Shown: one piece after another, positions 54,160-63,382 of the stretch
How the letters are laid out: every line of letters starts with the position of its first letter
Numbering within the stretch: the stretch's first letter is position 1
NCBI RefSeq assembly: GCF_001625355.1
Contig: NZ_JSEE01000006.1
Span: 124,001-188,000, forward strand
Reading direction: 5' to 3'
From: Marinomonas sp. TW1
GTDB taxonomy: Bacteria > Pseudomonadota > Gammaproteobacteria > Pseudomonadales > Marinomonadaceae
DNA length: 64,000 bases
The notes under the pieces: model-generated
Seen by the model: the letters and a program-made list of their open reading frames with translations, nothing else
The model's database searches: none
Told to the model about the DNA's origin: nothing
Program-made: the position numbers and the translations under genes

Positions 54160-54174
54160 TGAAATTATGTTTCA
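54160..54174. promoter_or_regulatory. KdgR-type operator upstream of kduD
   Basis: TGAAA-TTATG-TTTCA, in the context AATTGAAATTATGTTTCATT, agrees with the KdgR box of enterobacteria (TGAAACATTGTTTCA). It lies 104 bp upstream of kduD in a very AT-rich promoter region. It shares half-sites and spacing with the site at 49604-49618. Confidence 0.72.
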
Positions 54175-54277
54175 TTAAATTTAAAGATGTATTTTATTAT
54201 GTTATTCTGAAGGGACGCACGAACGGCTTTATCACTGTTTGACTAATCTACGCAGTGAAAATTGATTAGGTGATTTT

Positions 54278-55036
54278 ATGAAAGAAATGTTTGATCTCAG
54301 CAACAAGGTTGCCATCGTTACTGGTTGTAATACAGGCTTAGGCCAAGGTATGGCATTGGCGCTCGCGAAAGCGGGAGCCGATATTGTTGGTGTTAATCGT
54401 GATGTGCCATCAGAAACCATTGAGCTTATGGCGGCAACGGGTCGCAAGTTTCACAGTGTGATTGCAGACATGAGTAAAGTGGACTCTGTCGACTTAGTGA
54501 TCAAAGAGGCCGTCTCAGCCTTTGGTCAAGTGGACATTTTAGTCAACAATGCCGGAATCATCCGTCGTAATGATGCGATTGATTTCAGCGAAAAAGACTG
54601 GGATGACGTCATGGATGTGAATATCAAGTCTGTGTTCTTTATGTCGCAAGGCTTCGCTCGACAAGTGATCAAACAAGGTACGGCTGGCAACATCATTAAT
54701 ATTGCTTCTATGTTGTCTTTCCAAGGTGGTATTCGAGTGCCGTCTTATACTGCATCGAAAAGTGGTGTGATGGGCGTTACCCGTTTACTTGCCAATGAAT
54801 GGGCACAGCATGGCATCAATGTGAATGCCATCGCACCGGGTTATATGTCGACCAATAACACGCAAGCCTTGCGTGCTGACGAAGCGCGTTCAAGTGAGAT
54901 CTTAGGACGTATTCCTGCCGGTCGATGGGGCTTACCAGAAGACATGGCGGGACCGGTTGTTTTCTTAGCCTCTGATGCCTCTCGCTACGTGAATGGCTAC
55001 ACTATTGCCGTGGACGGTGGATGGTTGGCTCGTTAA
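54278..55036 (+). CDS. kduD: 2-dehydro-3-deoxy-D-gluconate 5-dehydrogenase
   Basis: A 252-residue classical SDR. The cofactor motif TGCNTGLGQG is at 15-24 and NNAG at 90-93. The catalytic residues are S144, Y157 and K161 (YTASK). The C-terminus YVNGYTIAVDGGWLAR is family-typical. KduD reduces 2,5-diketo-3-deoxygluconate to 2-keto-3-deoxygluconate in breakdown of unsaturated uronides. Its position behind a TogMNAB-like importer supports this; other KduD-like SDRs act on 2-deoxygluconate. Its partner kduI and the polysaccharide lyases are not in the window. The start follows AGGTG. Confidence 0.9.
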   Translation: MKEMFDLSNKVAIVTGCNTGLGQGMALALAKAGADIVGVNRDVPSETIELMAATGRKFHSVIADMSKVDSVDLVIKEAVSAFGQVDILVNNAGIIRRNDAIDFSEKDWDDVMDVNIKSVFFMSQGFARQVIKQGTAGNIINIASMLSFQGGIRVPSYTASKSGVMGVTRLLANEWAQHGINVNAIAPGYMSTNNTQALRADEARSSEILGRIPAGRWGLPEDMAGPVVFLASDASRYVNGYTIAVDGGWLAR

Positions 55037-55063
55037 ATCAGAAACTGTATTTTATATAGACAT

Positions 55064-55103
55064 AAAAAAGAGCCGCACCTTTATGAGGTAGCGGCTCTTT
55101 TTT
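55064..55103. terminator. Bidirectional terminator between kduD and dctM
   Basis: AAAAAAGAGCCGC and GCGGCTCTTTTTT enclose a second short stem ACCT/AGGT. A-runs and T-runs on both sides allow termination of kduD (plus) and of the dctPQM operon (minus). Confidence 0.93.
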
Positions 55104-55144
55104 ATTAAGGAAAGGCTTCCGAAAAAAGCCTTTCCTGAACGTCA

Positions 55145-56758
55145 TTACTGAACGATCTCTGGTCCCATGATGCTGTAAGGCAGCGCAGTAGACAGAGCTG
55201 GAATGTAAGTGACCAATACGAGGAACACCATCAATACCAATACGAATGGCATCGCAGCTTTTACCACGCGGGCCAAACTCATGCCGGTAATCCCCGAGGT
55301 GACGAACAGGTTTAAGCCTATCGGCGGCGTAATCATACCGATTTCCATGTTAACCACCATGATGATACCCAAGTGAATTGGGTCAACACCCAGTTCCATA
55401 GCGATTGGGAACACCACTGGTGCAACGATAACCAGCAGACCTGACGGTTCCATGAACTGACCACCGATCAACAGTAGGATGTTGACTGCGATCAAGAAGG
55501 TAAACCAGTTGAAACCAACGCCCAACATCCACTCTGTAATCGCTTGTGGAATACGTTCCGCCGACAAGGTGTGGGCGAACAACAAGGCATTGGCGATGAT
55601 GAACATCAACATAACAGTGGTTTTGGTGCCTTCCAACATGACTTTGCGAGACTCATCGCCAAACAAAGATGGGAAGAAGCCACGCAACATTAGGCTTAGG
55701 TTGCGACCCCAAATAGGCAAACCAGCGGCTAAACAAGCACCGATGGATTCATCCAGTTTGGCGGAGCGCTTATACACATAGAAAACCGCCAACAACACAG
55801 ACATGATCAATCCCCAAAGGGCACGATCACCACCCGTGATGGTGTCACTGTCTGATAAAGCGAAGAATGACATGATTTCCCACACAAGGAAGAAAGACAC
55901 GCCATAAACTAGGCCATTGAAACCCACGCGAGCATGCGGTGCATCATTGTCATTGGTCCAAGTTTTGCCTTTCAAAGGTCCCATATCACGGTAAACAAAC
56001 AAGGCAATGAACATAGAATAGACAGCAGCGACCACAGCGGCTTCCGTTGGCGTGAACACACCGCCGTAAATGCCGCCCATGATGATGACGACGAGGAACA
56101 AGCCCCAACCTGCGTCTTTACCACCACGGATCAGATTGCCAAACCCTTTCCACTCTTCAGCAGGCAGTTTTTTGATGCGTGCTACCACATAGATCGCCAA
56201 CATTAACATACCGCCGGCCATCAAGCCTGGGATCACCCCAGCCAAGAACATACGACCAACCGAAACATCAACCGATGCCGCGTACACGACCATTACGATA
56301 GAAGGTGGAATCAAGATACCCAAAGTACCAGCGTTGGCGATGATGCCAGCGGCAAACTCTTTGGAGTAACCTACTTGCGTCATACCTGCAATGGCAATCG
56401 TACCGATGGCCACCACTGTGGCTGGCGAGGAGCCCGACAAGGCCGCGAACATCATACATGCCAAAACAGACGCCATGGCCAAACCACCACGGAAGTGACC
56501 CACACTGGCAATGGCGAAGTTAATCAGACGTTTTGCCACACCACCAGTCGACATGTAAGACGACGCGATGATGAAAAATGGGATAGCCAGCAAGGTATAG
56601 TGCTGACCCGCTCCAAATAAGGAAATGGCAACAGACGACAAAGAGTCGTGTGAGAAAAAAGTAATAAACAAAATGGACGATAAGCCCAAGGAGATACCAA
56701 CAGGCAAGCCGATAAACAGCAAGACTAGTACCATAGAAAATAGAATAAGAGATTCCAC
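55145..56758 (-). CDS. dctM: TRAP transporter large permease DctM, extended form
   Basis: A 537-residue large permease, about 110 residues longer than the DctM of the uronate cluster. The flanking parts carry the family motifs (LLAIPFFIIASSYMSTGGVAKRL, ACMMFAALSGSSPATVVAIG, GILIPPSIVMVVYA, IGMITPPIGLNLFV). The extra segment (about 265-385) lies mid-protein and contains two or three hydrophobic stretches and a charged, Asp-rich part (TWTNDNDAPH). It works with the DctP and DctQ encoded upstream, probably on C4-dicarboxylates. Confidence 0.93.
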   Translation of the reverse strand: MESLILFSMVLVLLFIGLPVGISLGLSSILFITFFSHDSLSSVAISLFGAGQHYTLLAIPFFIIASSYMSTGGVAKRLINFAIASVGHFRGGLAMASVLACMMFAALSGSSPATVVAIGTIAIAGMTQVGYSKEFAAGIIANAGTLGILIPPSIVMVVYAASVDVSVGRMFLAGVIPGLMAGGMLMLAIYVVARIKKLPAEEWKGFGNLIRGGKDAGWGLFLVVIIMGGIYGGVFTPTEAAVVAAVYSMFIALFVYRDMGPLKGKTWTNDNDAPHARVGFNGLVYGVSFFLVWEIMSFFALSDSDTITGGDRALWGLIMSVLLAVFYVYKRSAKLDESIGACLAAGLPIWGRNLSLMLRGFFPSLFGDESRKVMLEGTKTTVMLMFIIANALLFAHTLSAERIPQAITEWMLGVGFNWFTFLIAVNILLLIGGQFMEPSGLLVIVAPVVFPIAMELGVDPIHLGIIMVVNMEIGMITPPIGLNLFVTSGITGMSLARVVKAAMPFVLVLMVFLVLVTYIPALSTALPYSIMGPEIVQ

Positions 56759-56773
56759 AATTAAGCTCCTGAG

Positions 56774-57451
56774 CTAGTCTTTCAAGATGTTTTGGTTTTC
56801 TTTGACAAGGTCTTGTGCTTCATGGCCACTGATTAACATGTCGCGTTTGCCGCGGGCAATATTAATAAAGGCTTGTAGAGAGCGATAAGACAGAAGTGCC
56901 AAACTGATTGGAAGAATGACCAAAACGATCCAACGCTGAATGCGTGGACGTACACCAAACATTTCTTGAATGAATTCAGGGTAACGAAGTTCTTCAGAGC
57001 CAATGCCGATACGGAACATTTTAGACCAGTATTCAATCGCGCCACCGCGCACATCAACACCAAGCATGGCTAACCAAGTGGAATCCAATAATATTAAACC
57101 GTATAACATGGCGGCAGCCGCACCAAATAAGGATAAGCCTTTCGCAATTCGTTTTGGCACAGCGTTAAGAACAATGTCGACACCTAGGTGAAGGCCTGTT
57201 TTGATACCGTAACTCATGCCCAGCAAGATCAACCAAGAGAAAGCAATCGTGTTGAATTCTAGAGCGGCATCCCAGCCAGTGTTAAAGCCATATCGTGCGA
57301 TGACTTGACCGAAAGACACGGCCATGATGGACGAAATAACAATGATTAGCAGATTTTCTTCTGCTCTTTCCATCACCTTTGGAAAGCGCTTTTCTAATCC
57401 CCAAATAACGAGGATAAAAAAGAGTAAATACAAATGTGGCCAATATGCCAT
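56774..57451 (-). CDS. dctQ: TRAP transporter small permease DctQ
   Basis: A 225-residue DctQ subunit, longer than the usual 160-190. It has four or five membrane helices and the DctQ pattern GRYGFN-like ARYGFNTGWDAALEFNTIAFSWLILLGMSYGIKTGLHLGVDIV. A polar loop (about 128-165) and a charged C-terminal tail account for the extra length. It lies 15 bp before dctM. Its neighbour DctM is also enlarged, so the two insertions may interact. Confidence 0.9.
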   Translation of the reverse strand: MAYWPHLYLLFFILVIWGLEKRFPKVMERAEENLLIIVISSIMAVSFGQVIARYGFNTGWDAALEFNTIAFSWLILLGMSYGIKTGLHLGVDIVLNAVPKRIAKGLSLFGAAAAMLYGLILLDSTWLAMLGVDVRGGAIEYWSKMFRIGIGSEELRYPEFIQEMFGVRPRIQRWIVLVILPISLALLSYRSLQAFINIARGKRDMLISGHEAQDLVKENQNILKD

Positions 57452-57560
57452 GGGGTTCTCCTAGGGCTTGTGGAGCAAAACGATAAAACAGCAGTGTGTG
57501 GCAAGATTGTGAAACTATTGGGTCAACAGAAGGAGACAGGGGTCACATTAAAACCACAAA

Positions 57561-57582
57561 GAGCTGGCCCGAGAGCCAGCTC
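57561..57582 (-). terminator. Attenuating hairpin between dctP and dctQ (second TRAP operon)
   Basis: GAGCTGGC and GCCAGCTC form a perfect 8-bp stem with a 6-nt loop, 19 bp after the dctP stop. On the minus strand TTTGTGGTTTT follows. It probably lowers permease expression relative to DctP. Confidence 0.72.
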
Positions 57583-57601
57583 ACTGCAGGATAGAGCTAA
57601 C

Positions 57602-58594
57602 TTACGCGCCAGCGGCAGCGTTAATTAAGTCTTTACCAATGTAGTTTTCAAATTGTTTCCAAACAGGCTTCATCGTATCAACCCAAACATTCAATTGCTC
57701 TGGTGTTAAGGAATTGATTTTACCGCCAGCCTTAAGAATGTTGGCACGGTTTGCCGCTTCTTTGGCTTTAACGGACAAGTTAGCCTCTTGAGTCACGTCG
57801 TCAGCAATTTGAAGGAATTGCGCGCGATCTTCAGAAGATAAGCTGTCTAGGAATTCAGAAGACGTCATGAACAAGTAAGCCAACAACTGGTGGTTAGTTT
57901 CTGTGATGCTGTCTTGAACTTCGTAGAATTTTTTCGTGTAGATGTTAGACCAAGTGTTTTCTTGACCGTCTACAACACCTGTTTGCAATGCGCCGTACAC
58001 TTCAGAGAAAGCCATTGCTTGTGGCGAAGCGTCCATTGCCGCAATCATTTGCTTAGCAACGTCAGACGTTTGGACACGGAATTTCAAACCAGACGCATCG
58101 CTTGGCTGGATTAGTGGTTTGTTGGCAGAGAAGTATTTCATACCAGACATCCAGTAACCTAGACCAACAAAGCCTGCGTACTCGTCCATTTCAAGAAGAA
58201 GTTTTTTGCCTTCTGGCGTTTTTGTAAAACGAATCGCGTGATCCATATCTTTAAAAATGAAGGGTAGATCGAACACGCCGTATTTGTCAGTGTAAGAACC
58301 GAACTTAGATAAAGAAGGCGCCAATAGCTGAACGTCACCTAACAACAGAGCTTCAAGCTCTTTTGAATCGCCGAAAAGCGTTGAGTTAGGGAAGACTTCA
58401 ACACATAGTTTTCCATTCATCTCTTGGTTAACGCGATCTGCAAAACTATTCGCAGCAACCACTTTAGGGTGAGTTGTACCGCCCGTTACGTGGCTGAATT
58501 TCACAACACGTTCACCAGCGTCACAGTTTGCTAGGGCTGTGTTTGCAGAAAACGCAAGAGCAAGAGAAGTAAGAGCAAGACTGATTTTTTTCAT
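57602..58594 (-). CDS. dctP: TRAP transporter substrate-binding protein DctP (C4-dicarboxylate type)
   Basis: A 330-residue binding protein with a signal peptide cleaved near A22 (ALA). VVKFSHVTGGTTHPKVVAANSFADRV, VQLLAPSLSKFGSYTDKYGVFDLPFIFKDMDHA and GLKFRVQTSDVAKQMIAAMDASPQAMAFSEVYGALQTGVVDGQENTWSN match C4-dicarboxylate DctP proteins, including the binding arginine. ATG 58594 with GGAG is chosen over a longer reading to 58696. A TGGCACG -24 element lies about 105 bp upstream, in keeping with DctD/sigma-54 control. Confidence 0.92.
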   Translation of the reverse strand: MKKISLALTSLALAFSANTALANCDAGERVVKFSHVTGGTTHPKVVAANSFADRVNQEMNGKLCVEVFPNSTLFGDSKELEALLLGDVQLLAPSLSKFGSYTDKYGVFDLPFIFKDMDHAIRFTKTPEGKKLLLEMDEYAGFVGLGYWMSGMKYFSANKPLIQPSDASGLKFRVQTSDVAKQMIAAMDASPQAMAFSEVYGALQTGVVDGQENTWSNIYTKKFYEVQDSITETNHQLLAYLFMTSSEFLDSLSSEDRAQFLQIADDVTQEANLSVKAKEAANRANILKAGGKINSLTPEQLNVWVDTMKPVWKQFENYIGKDLINAAAGA

Positions 58595-58689
58595 TTTTAT
58601 AAAACTCCAAAAAGCGTATTTATTATTGTTGCCGGATTTTTTAGCCCTAAAATGGGCTGCGCAAAAAAAGATTGCTAGGCAGAATTGTT

Positions 58690-58705
58690 TACACATTTCG
58701 TGCCA
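58690..58705 (-). promoter_or_regulatory. Candidate sigma-54 promoter of dctPQM
   Basis: On the minus strand TGGCACG-AAAT-GTGTA matches the -24 element perfectly (TGGCACG) at the right distance from a -12 element that only half fits (GTGT instead of TTGC). It lies about 96-111 bp before the dctP start. Confidence 0.5.
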
Positions 58706-58832
58706 AATCTTTATGTTTATTGTTAAGTGATTGAAATTAAATGATTTTTCAGTTTTATGCGTGTGTTATCAAAAATCGAACGCTGTTGTTTGTGGGGGAG
58801 ACTTGGCACATGCCGCATTCGTTAATGGGTGG

Positions 58833-60905
58833 TTAACCGCCTATTTTAACTTTTAAAAGGCTTTTGAAAGTTTGGTAAATGGCTTTTTTACCATCCAACT
58901 GAGCCTTTTTCTGATTGTCGGACAGGTTTCGGCCTAATGCGGCTTCTAACATGAGTAGATGGCTCGGATTCTTGGCATCAAGTTGCTGACTAATGGCCAG
59001 TTGATAGCATGCTTTTAAAAACGTTGGGCGTATGCTGTCGAAAGGTTTGTGATGATCGATAAATAAGGCTAATTCGCTTTTTTCTTGGGGGTTGAGGAGA
59101 GCCAAGCTGGGCAAACCAATCTCGCCATGATTACCAGCAAGGATCTGCAGTACCAAGTCACTCGGTAGGTCATGGTATTGCAACATCAAATTCACGGTAA
59201 ATTTTTCAATAAAACGTGTTTGCCAGCTTGTGCTTATGGTATTCGCAGACTGGTTAAGTGGTTTCACCAGCATGATGGAATAGCTACCACTAGCATGATC
59301 TTTAGATGTGCCTAAACGTACAATACGATAGCCATTTTTTAGCCAAAAATGCAGTACGTCTGGTGTTGCCGCAAAACTGGTGCACAGAAAATCGCACTCT
59401 GGCGGGGCTGACTGTTCGACGTTTTCAAGCAGTTGACTGCCGTAGCCAAGGTTATGCTGGCTGGGTTGAGTGGCAATCCGACTAATGCGCCAAAAGTTCA
59501 GTTGTCCCGCTTCCGCAAAGCCCTCGTGTGCGAGTAAAGACTGTGGCATTAAGTGGCCTCTGGGCCGGCGTTTACCTTCCATAACCGCTTGACTTAAGCT
59601 ATCGGGTAAGCCGCCTTCAGCGGACACAATGGCCAGAGACAGTAATCCTGATTCATGGTTCAGTGTGTGAATTGAAAGGGAAGGGTCGTCTAGCATCCAG
59701 CGTAAATTATCTGCTGAGGTTTGGTAATGAGCATTGGCCAACAATTGAAAAGCTTGGCTTAGCTGACTTGGGTGCTGTAACCAGTCTTTTGCTGACAAAG
59801 TTTGATATTGAAGAGATTCAATCGCTGTTTCAGAAGGTGATTCGTTGGCCATATCGCCGCCTAAGAAAAAGGTATTGTTTAGCCAAGCTTCCAGTGGGTC
59901 ATTTTTCCCCCATCGAATGGGCTGCTCCAATGTGAGGTAGACAACGCCTTGTTGAGATCGGCTTTTCAGCTGTTTTAAATGCTTAGTAAAACGCATGCCA
60001 AAGCCTTTTCCTATCCCTTCATAACCATAATTGGTGGTACTAAAGACGCAATGTTTTGCTCGTTTGGCCAGCTCAATGAGCATGGGGATAGGGAACATAG
60101 CGGCTTCATCGACGATTAAAACATCCCAATGTTGTGGGTCGGCAAGTAAGGCATCAGCGGCATAAAAAGGCCATTTCGCCGAGCTTTCTTGTTGTTTTAA
60201 GCTTTGTTCGAATTGTGCTTTTAAGGTTCCGATGGCGTCTTGATTTGGCGCCACTAAAGCAAGGTTGAGTGACGATTGAGACAGTTTCGCCAACGTGTCG
60301 CCCAGCATGGTGGACTTACCTCGCCCCCGAGCGGCCGTGAGGATGTAATGGTCTGCGTCTAGTTTAAAAAGCTGGTTTTGGGCTTGCTGCTGTTGCGAGG
60401 TAAGTGTGATGTTGGGTGGCCAAACTGGTAAGGCTATGAGTGGTGCTTGCGGTTCTACACTTTCGTTAAATGGGCTAGACGCGTCCTGCAAACGTGACCA
60501 TAAATAGTCTTTAAAATAGGAATGAACTTGTTCGTGTTGATGTGGCCAAGGTAAGTAGCGAGACAAATCTTGATCGAGATAATCGTGCCAGTTGCCGTTG
60601 GGAAGTCCCAAGGCGAATAGGCCGCCGCCACGAACAGTGCCAGCAAGAATGGCTAGAGCGCTGGCAGAAACACCTTGTGTTAAGTCAATTAACACGGCTT
60701 CTTGAGTACTACCAAGTAGCTGGCGAGCCTGTTTGAAGTTGCAGGTCTTATACCTGCCTTGATTGAGTTGATCGTATTGATCTAAATGTTGGCTACAAAT
60801 GAGAGGCGTTTTAAGTGCTCGACTTAGGTACAGGAATTCTGACAACAGTTGCTGGCGAGTCCCTCTTAAAATGAGGCAATGTCGATGATGGTCAGAATGG
60901 GTCAT
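58833..60905 (-). CDS. tmcA: tRNA(Met) cytidine acetyltransferase
   Basis: A 690-residue enzyme forming N4-acetylcytidine at the wobble position of elongator tRNA(Met). The domains in order are: N-terminal DUF1726-like (about 10-125); RNA-helicase-like ATPase with Walker A TAARGRGKSTMLGD (about 193-206) and Walker B LIVDEAAMFP; GNAT domain with RISRIATQPSQHNLGYGSQLLENV; and a C-terminal tRNA-binding part. The length matches E. coli TmcA (671). The ribosome binding site AGGAG is at the foot of an 18-bp-stem palindrome. It follows a chemoreceptor gene on the same strand. Confidence 0.95.
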   Translation of the reverse strand: MTHSDHHRHCLILRGTRQQLLSEFLYLSRALKTPLICSQHLDQYDQLNQGRYKTCNFKQARQLLGSTQEAVLIDLTQGVSASALAILAGTVRGGGLFALGLPNGNWHDYLDQDLSRYLPWPHQHEQVHSYFKDYLWSRLQDASSPFNESVEPQAPLIALPVWPPNITLTSQQQQAQNQLFKLDADHYILTAARGRGKSTMLGDTLAKLSQSSLNLALVAPNQDAIGTLKAQFEQSLKQQESSAKWPFYAADALLADPQHWDVLIVDEAAMFPIPMLIELAKRAKHCVFSTTNYGYEGIGKGFGMRFTKHLKQLKSRSQQGVVYLTLEQPIRWGKNDPLEAWLNNTFFLGGDMANESPSETAIESLQYQTLSAKDWLQHPSQLSQAFQLLANAHYQTSADNLRWMLDDPSLSIHTLNHESGLLSLAIVSAEGGLPDSLSQAVMEGKRRPRGHLMPQSLLAHEGFAEAGQLNFWRISRIATQPSQHNLGYGSQLLENVEQSAPPECDFLCTSFAATPDVLHFWLKNGYRIVRLGTSKDHASGSYSIMLVKPLNQSANTISTSWQTRFIEKFTVNLMLQYHDLPSDLVLQILAGNHGEIGLPSLALLNPQEKSELALFIDHHKPFDSIRPTFLKACYQLAISQQLDAKNPSHLLMLEAALGRNLSDNQKKAQLDGKKAIYQTFKSLLKVKIGG

Positions 60906-60911
60906 AAAAGT

Positions 60912-60948
60912 CTCCTATAGCCACAGTATGATACTGTGGCTATAGGAG
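60912..60948 (-). promoter_or_regulatory. 37-bp perfect palindrome containing the tmcA ribosome binding site
   Basis: CTCCTATAGCCACAGTAT and ATACTGTGGCTATAGGAG are perfect complements around a single central base. On the minus strand the last bases of the second arm, AGGAG, are the tmcA ribosome binding site, 7 bp from the ATG. In RNA, the stem would hide it. It also lies 11 bp after the chemoreceptor stop, so it may serve as that gene's terminator. Confidence 0.85.
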
Positions 60949-60958
60949 CACGCCAACG

Positions 60959-62977
60959 TTATTTTATCGTAAAACTAGACAAGTCTTTTTGTAGGGTGTT
61001 GGCCAGCTGTTCAATATTTTGACTGTGACCTTGTGAGGTATTGGCCATCGCTTGGGTTTGCATGGCTGCCTGTTGCAAGTCTTCCGCGTTCTGGCGAATT
61101 TGAGTGGACGCGACACTTTGCTCTTCCGTTGCGGCGGCGACATTACTTATGCCCATTTCCACTTCTTGAATGGACGTTAGAATGTCGTCTAAAAGTTGGT
61201 CTGCCACACGAGTTTGCTCAATACTATTTAGTACTTGCTCAGACCCTTGCTCCATGTCTATCACGGCCGACTGACTATTGTTTTGAAGCCGATCAACCAC
61301 ATTGCGAATTTCTTCTGTTGAGCTTTGTGTGCGCTGTGCTAATACGCGAACCTCATCGGCAACCACGGCAAAACCACGTCCTTGCTCCCCTGCTCGGGCG
61401 GCTTCAATGGCGGCATTTAGCGCCAAAAGGTTGGTTTGTTCGGCAATGTTGTTGATGACCGTCACCACCTCACCAATGTCTTTCGAGCTATGTTCGACTG
61501 TTTTGATGGTGTTGGAGGCTTGCGTGAAGGCTGACGACAACATGCTGACCGTTTCTTCTACTTGTTTAACGGCATGGTGACCTTGTGTGGTTAGGTGTGA
61601 CACCTTGGCCGATTGTTCCGATACCTGGTTAGAGCTTTGCGCCACTTCTTCGATTGAAGAGGCTATTTGAGTGATGGCGGAGCTGACTTGCGTACTCGCG
61701 TCTTGGCTAGAATCGGCGCTTTGTACTAAATCGCTGTTGGCCTTAGTAATACCGGATGTCGATGCCAATAGCGCTTCACTTGAGGTCTGAATGTTCGATA
61801 CCAATTTAATTAAATTGTCGCGCATTTTGATGGCGTCATTTTGCAGAGCATCGATTTCATTTTGACTGTTTTTGCTGGCATTTTTCTGGAATCGGAAGGT
61901 CAGATTTCCTTGGCCTAATTCAGACATAGCAGAAGACATTTCTTTTAGCGGAGTCAAGGCTTTACGGATAAATAGGATTAAAATTAGGGTCAATATCAGG
62001 GCGGCAATGAAAGCAATAATAGTAACAATGAATAACACATGATTGACCACTTCTGCGTATTCGTCATCGTAAGACTTTAACGCCACGACCCAGCCCCATT
62101 TAGACGCTTCTTGGAACACCACCTTGGACGGACGGGGTGTTTCTCCTTTGTCCGTTATTTTTAAGGTGTAGTGAATCAAGCCTTTCTCAGATTGGAATAG
62201 CTTTTTGAAAGTATCGGTCAATTCACTGCTCAGTTGGTAGAGTGTTTTGCCTTCTTCAGTAGGGTGAATGACCAACAAACCTTCTTTTTCCTTGCTGGCC
62301 TCAACCACATAAATGTACCCCGTTTTACCAAACACCATTTTGTTTAGAGAATTACGCAGTGGCTGGACGATGCTGTCAAAAGGGTATAATTGTTCAATGA
62401 AGACGTTGTTTTGATATGGCATCGGTTGGTAAGACGCAAAGTATTCTTTGTTACCAATAATGGTTCGGCCAACGTAGGGTTTCGCAGTGCGCAAGCCTAT
62501 TGTGGCTTTGGAATTGGACTGGATCTCGACCGGTAAATTTAGATCCGAGCTGGCGGCACGATAAAATTTACCTTGTTTCGCCACCACTAAGCTAATGTCT
62601 GCTCCTGCGGCGTTGGCAATATCCCGAATAACCTGGCTGTTGCCGTTTATTTGTTTATCGTTTAATTGCAGGCGGGGAAGAGCCATGCCCTTAACTTGCG
62701 TACTGTTAGAAGAGGTTACGCGCAAGTTTTGTAGATTCATATTAATCAGATTGTGGTTGAAACTTGCGATACGAACAAAGCTATCGTAGCGGCTATTAAG
62801 GCGTTCAACGACCAGTTCGACTTCTTTCTTCTGGTGCTCAGTCACAATGCCGCTGATCTCACGATTGAACAGTTGGCCTATGACCAACACCAAAATGGTG
62901 AAACAGATTAATACGGCCAGTAATGTTCCTATGCCTAGCTGTTTAGGCAGTGACGCTCTTTTAAAGGTTGAGATCAT
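60959..62977 (-). CDS. Methyl-accepting chemotaxis protein (double-Cache)
   Basis: A 672-residue chemoreceptor. It has a membrane helix at about 10-32, a periplasmic dCache domain (about 35-310) and a second helix (about 313-337). A HAMP domain follows (about 338-390). The signalling hairpin is [45 protein letters not shown], in overlapping conserved blocks near 515-560. The ligand is unknown; dCache domains often bind amino acids or carboxylates. ATG 62977 puts the membrane helix at the usual place; ATG 63010 is an alternative. The upstream gap is rich in inverted repeats. Confidence 0.94.
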   Translation of the reverse strand: MISTFKRASLPKQLGIGTLLAVLICFTILVLVIGQLFNREISGIVTEHQKKEVELVVERLNSRYDSFVRIASFNHNLINMNLQNLRVTSSNSTQVKGMALPRLQLNDKQINGNSQVIRDIANAAGADISLVVAKQGKFYRAASSDLNLPVEIQSNSKATIGLRTAKPYVGRTIIGNKEYFASYQPMPYQNNVFIEQLYPFDSIVQPLRNSLNKMVFGKTGYIYVVEASKEKEGLLVIHPTEEGKTLYQLSSELTDTFKKLFQSEKGLIHYTLKITDKGETPRPSKVVFQEASKWGWVVALKSYDDEYAEVVNHVLFIVTIIAFIAALILTLILILFIRKALTPLKEMSSAMSELGQGNLTFRFQKNASKNSQNEIDALQNDAIKMRDNLIKLVSNIQTSSEALLASTSGITKANSDLVQSADSSQDASTQVSSAITQIASSIEEVAQSSNQVSEQSAKVSHLTTQGHHAVKQVEETVSMLSSAFTQASNTIKTVEHSSKDIGEVVTVINNIAEQTNLLALNAAIEAARAGEQGRGFAVVADEVRVLAQRTQSSTEEIRNVVDRLQNNSQSAVIDMEQGSEQVLNSIEQTRVADQLLDDILTSIQEVEMGISNVAAATEEQSVASTQIRQNAEDLQQAAMQTQAMANTSQGHSQNIEQLANTLQKDLSSFTIK

Positions 62978-63045
62978 GCAGGTTACGTCCTCATTGTGTT
63001 TAAAGTGCATTGCAATCTAAGAAAGGAGTAAATATACAGATCCAT

Positions 63046-63234
63046 AAAAAGTTTACAAATATTTACTTAATGCTTCTTAATATAAGTAATATTAAGTTTT
63101 TTGATATAACTATTTAAAATGTTGTTATACATAGAATTAAATCCATAAAAATTAACCGGTTGAGAAAATAAACTCATTATTTGTGTGTGTATTTTATTTT
63201 AAGAAAAGTTTACGTAAATATTTGTAAACTTTTT
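63046..63234. repeat. 21-bp perfect inverted repeats enclosing 147 AT-rich bases
   Basis: The left arm (63046-63066) contains AAAAGTTTAC then AAATATTTAC. The right arm (63214-63234) is its exact complement. The right side also forms a local palindrome: AAAAGTTTAC (63204-63213), a 10-nt loop, GTAAACTTTT (63224-63233). The motif AAAAGTTTAC thus occurs three times. No target-site duplication is visible at the outer edges. Confidence 0.85.
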
Positions 63235-63252
63235 TCGATGTCATCTAGTGTG

Positions 63253-63274
63253 AAAAAAAGGCTTCTAGAAAGCC
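63253..63274 (-). terminator. Rho-independent terminator downstream of prpD
   Basis: On the minus strand GGCTT, TCTAG loop, AAGCC, then seven T residues. It lies 170 bp past the prpD stop and is oriented to end the prp transcript. Confidence 0.78.
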
Positions 63275-63382
63275 GATAGAAAGGTAGGGAAAGGTCGTTA
63301 TTTAAATCGAGTTTTTACTGACAATACGGCCTATTTGCCGATGACTGTGCGGCAATGAATAAGGTGGAGAAGGGCAAATGTA

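Noticed and set aside
63046..63234. Call as a MITE or insertion sequence remnant
   Set aside because: Terminal inverted repeats exist, but there is no flanking target duplication, no transposase trace and no second copy in the window.
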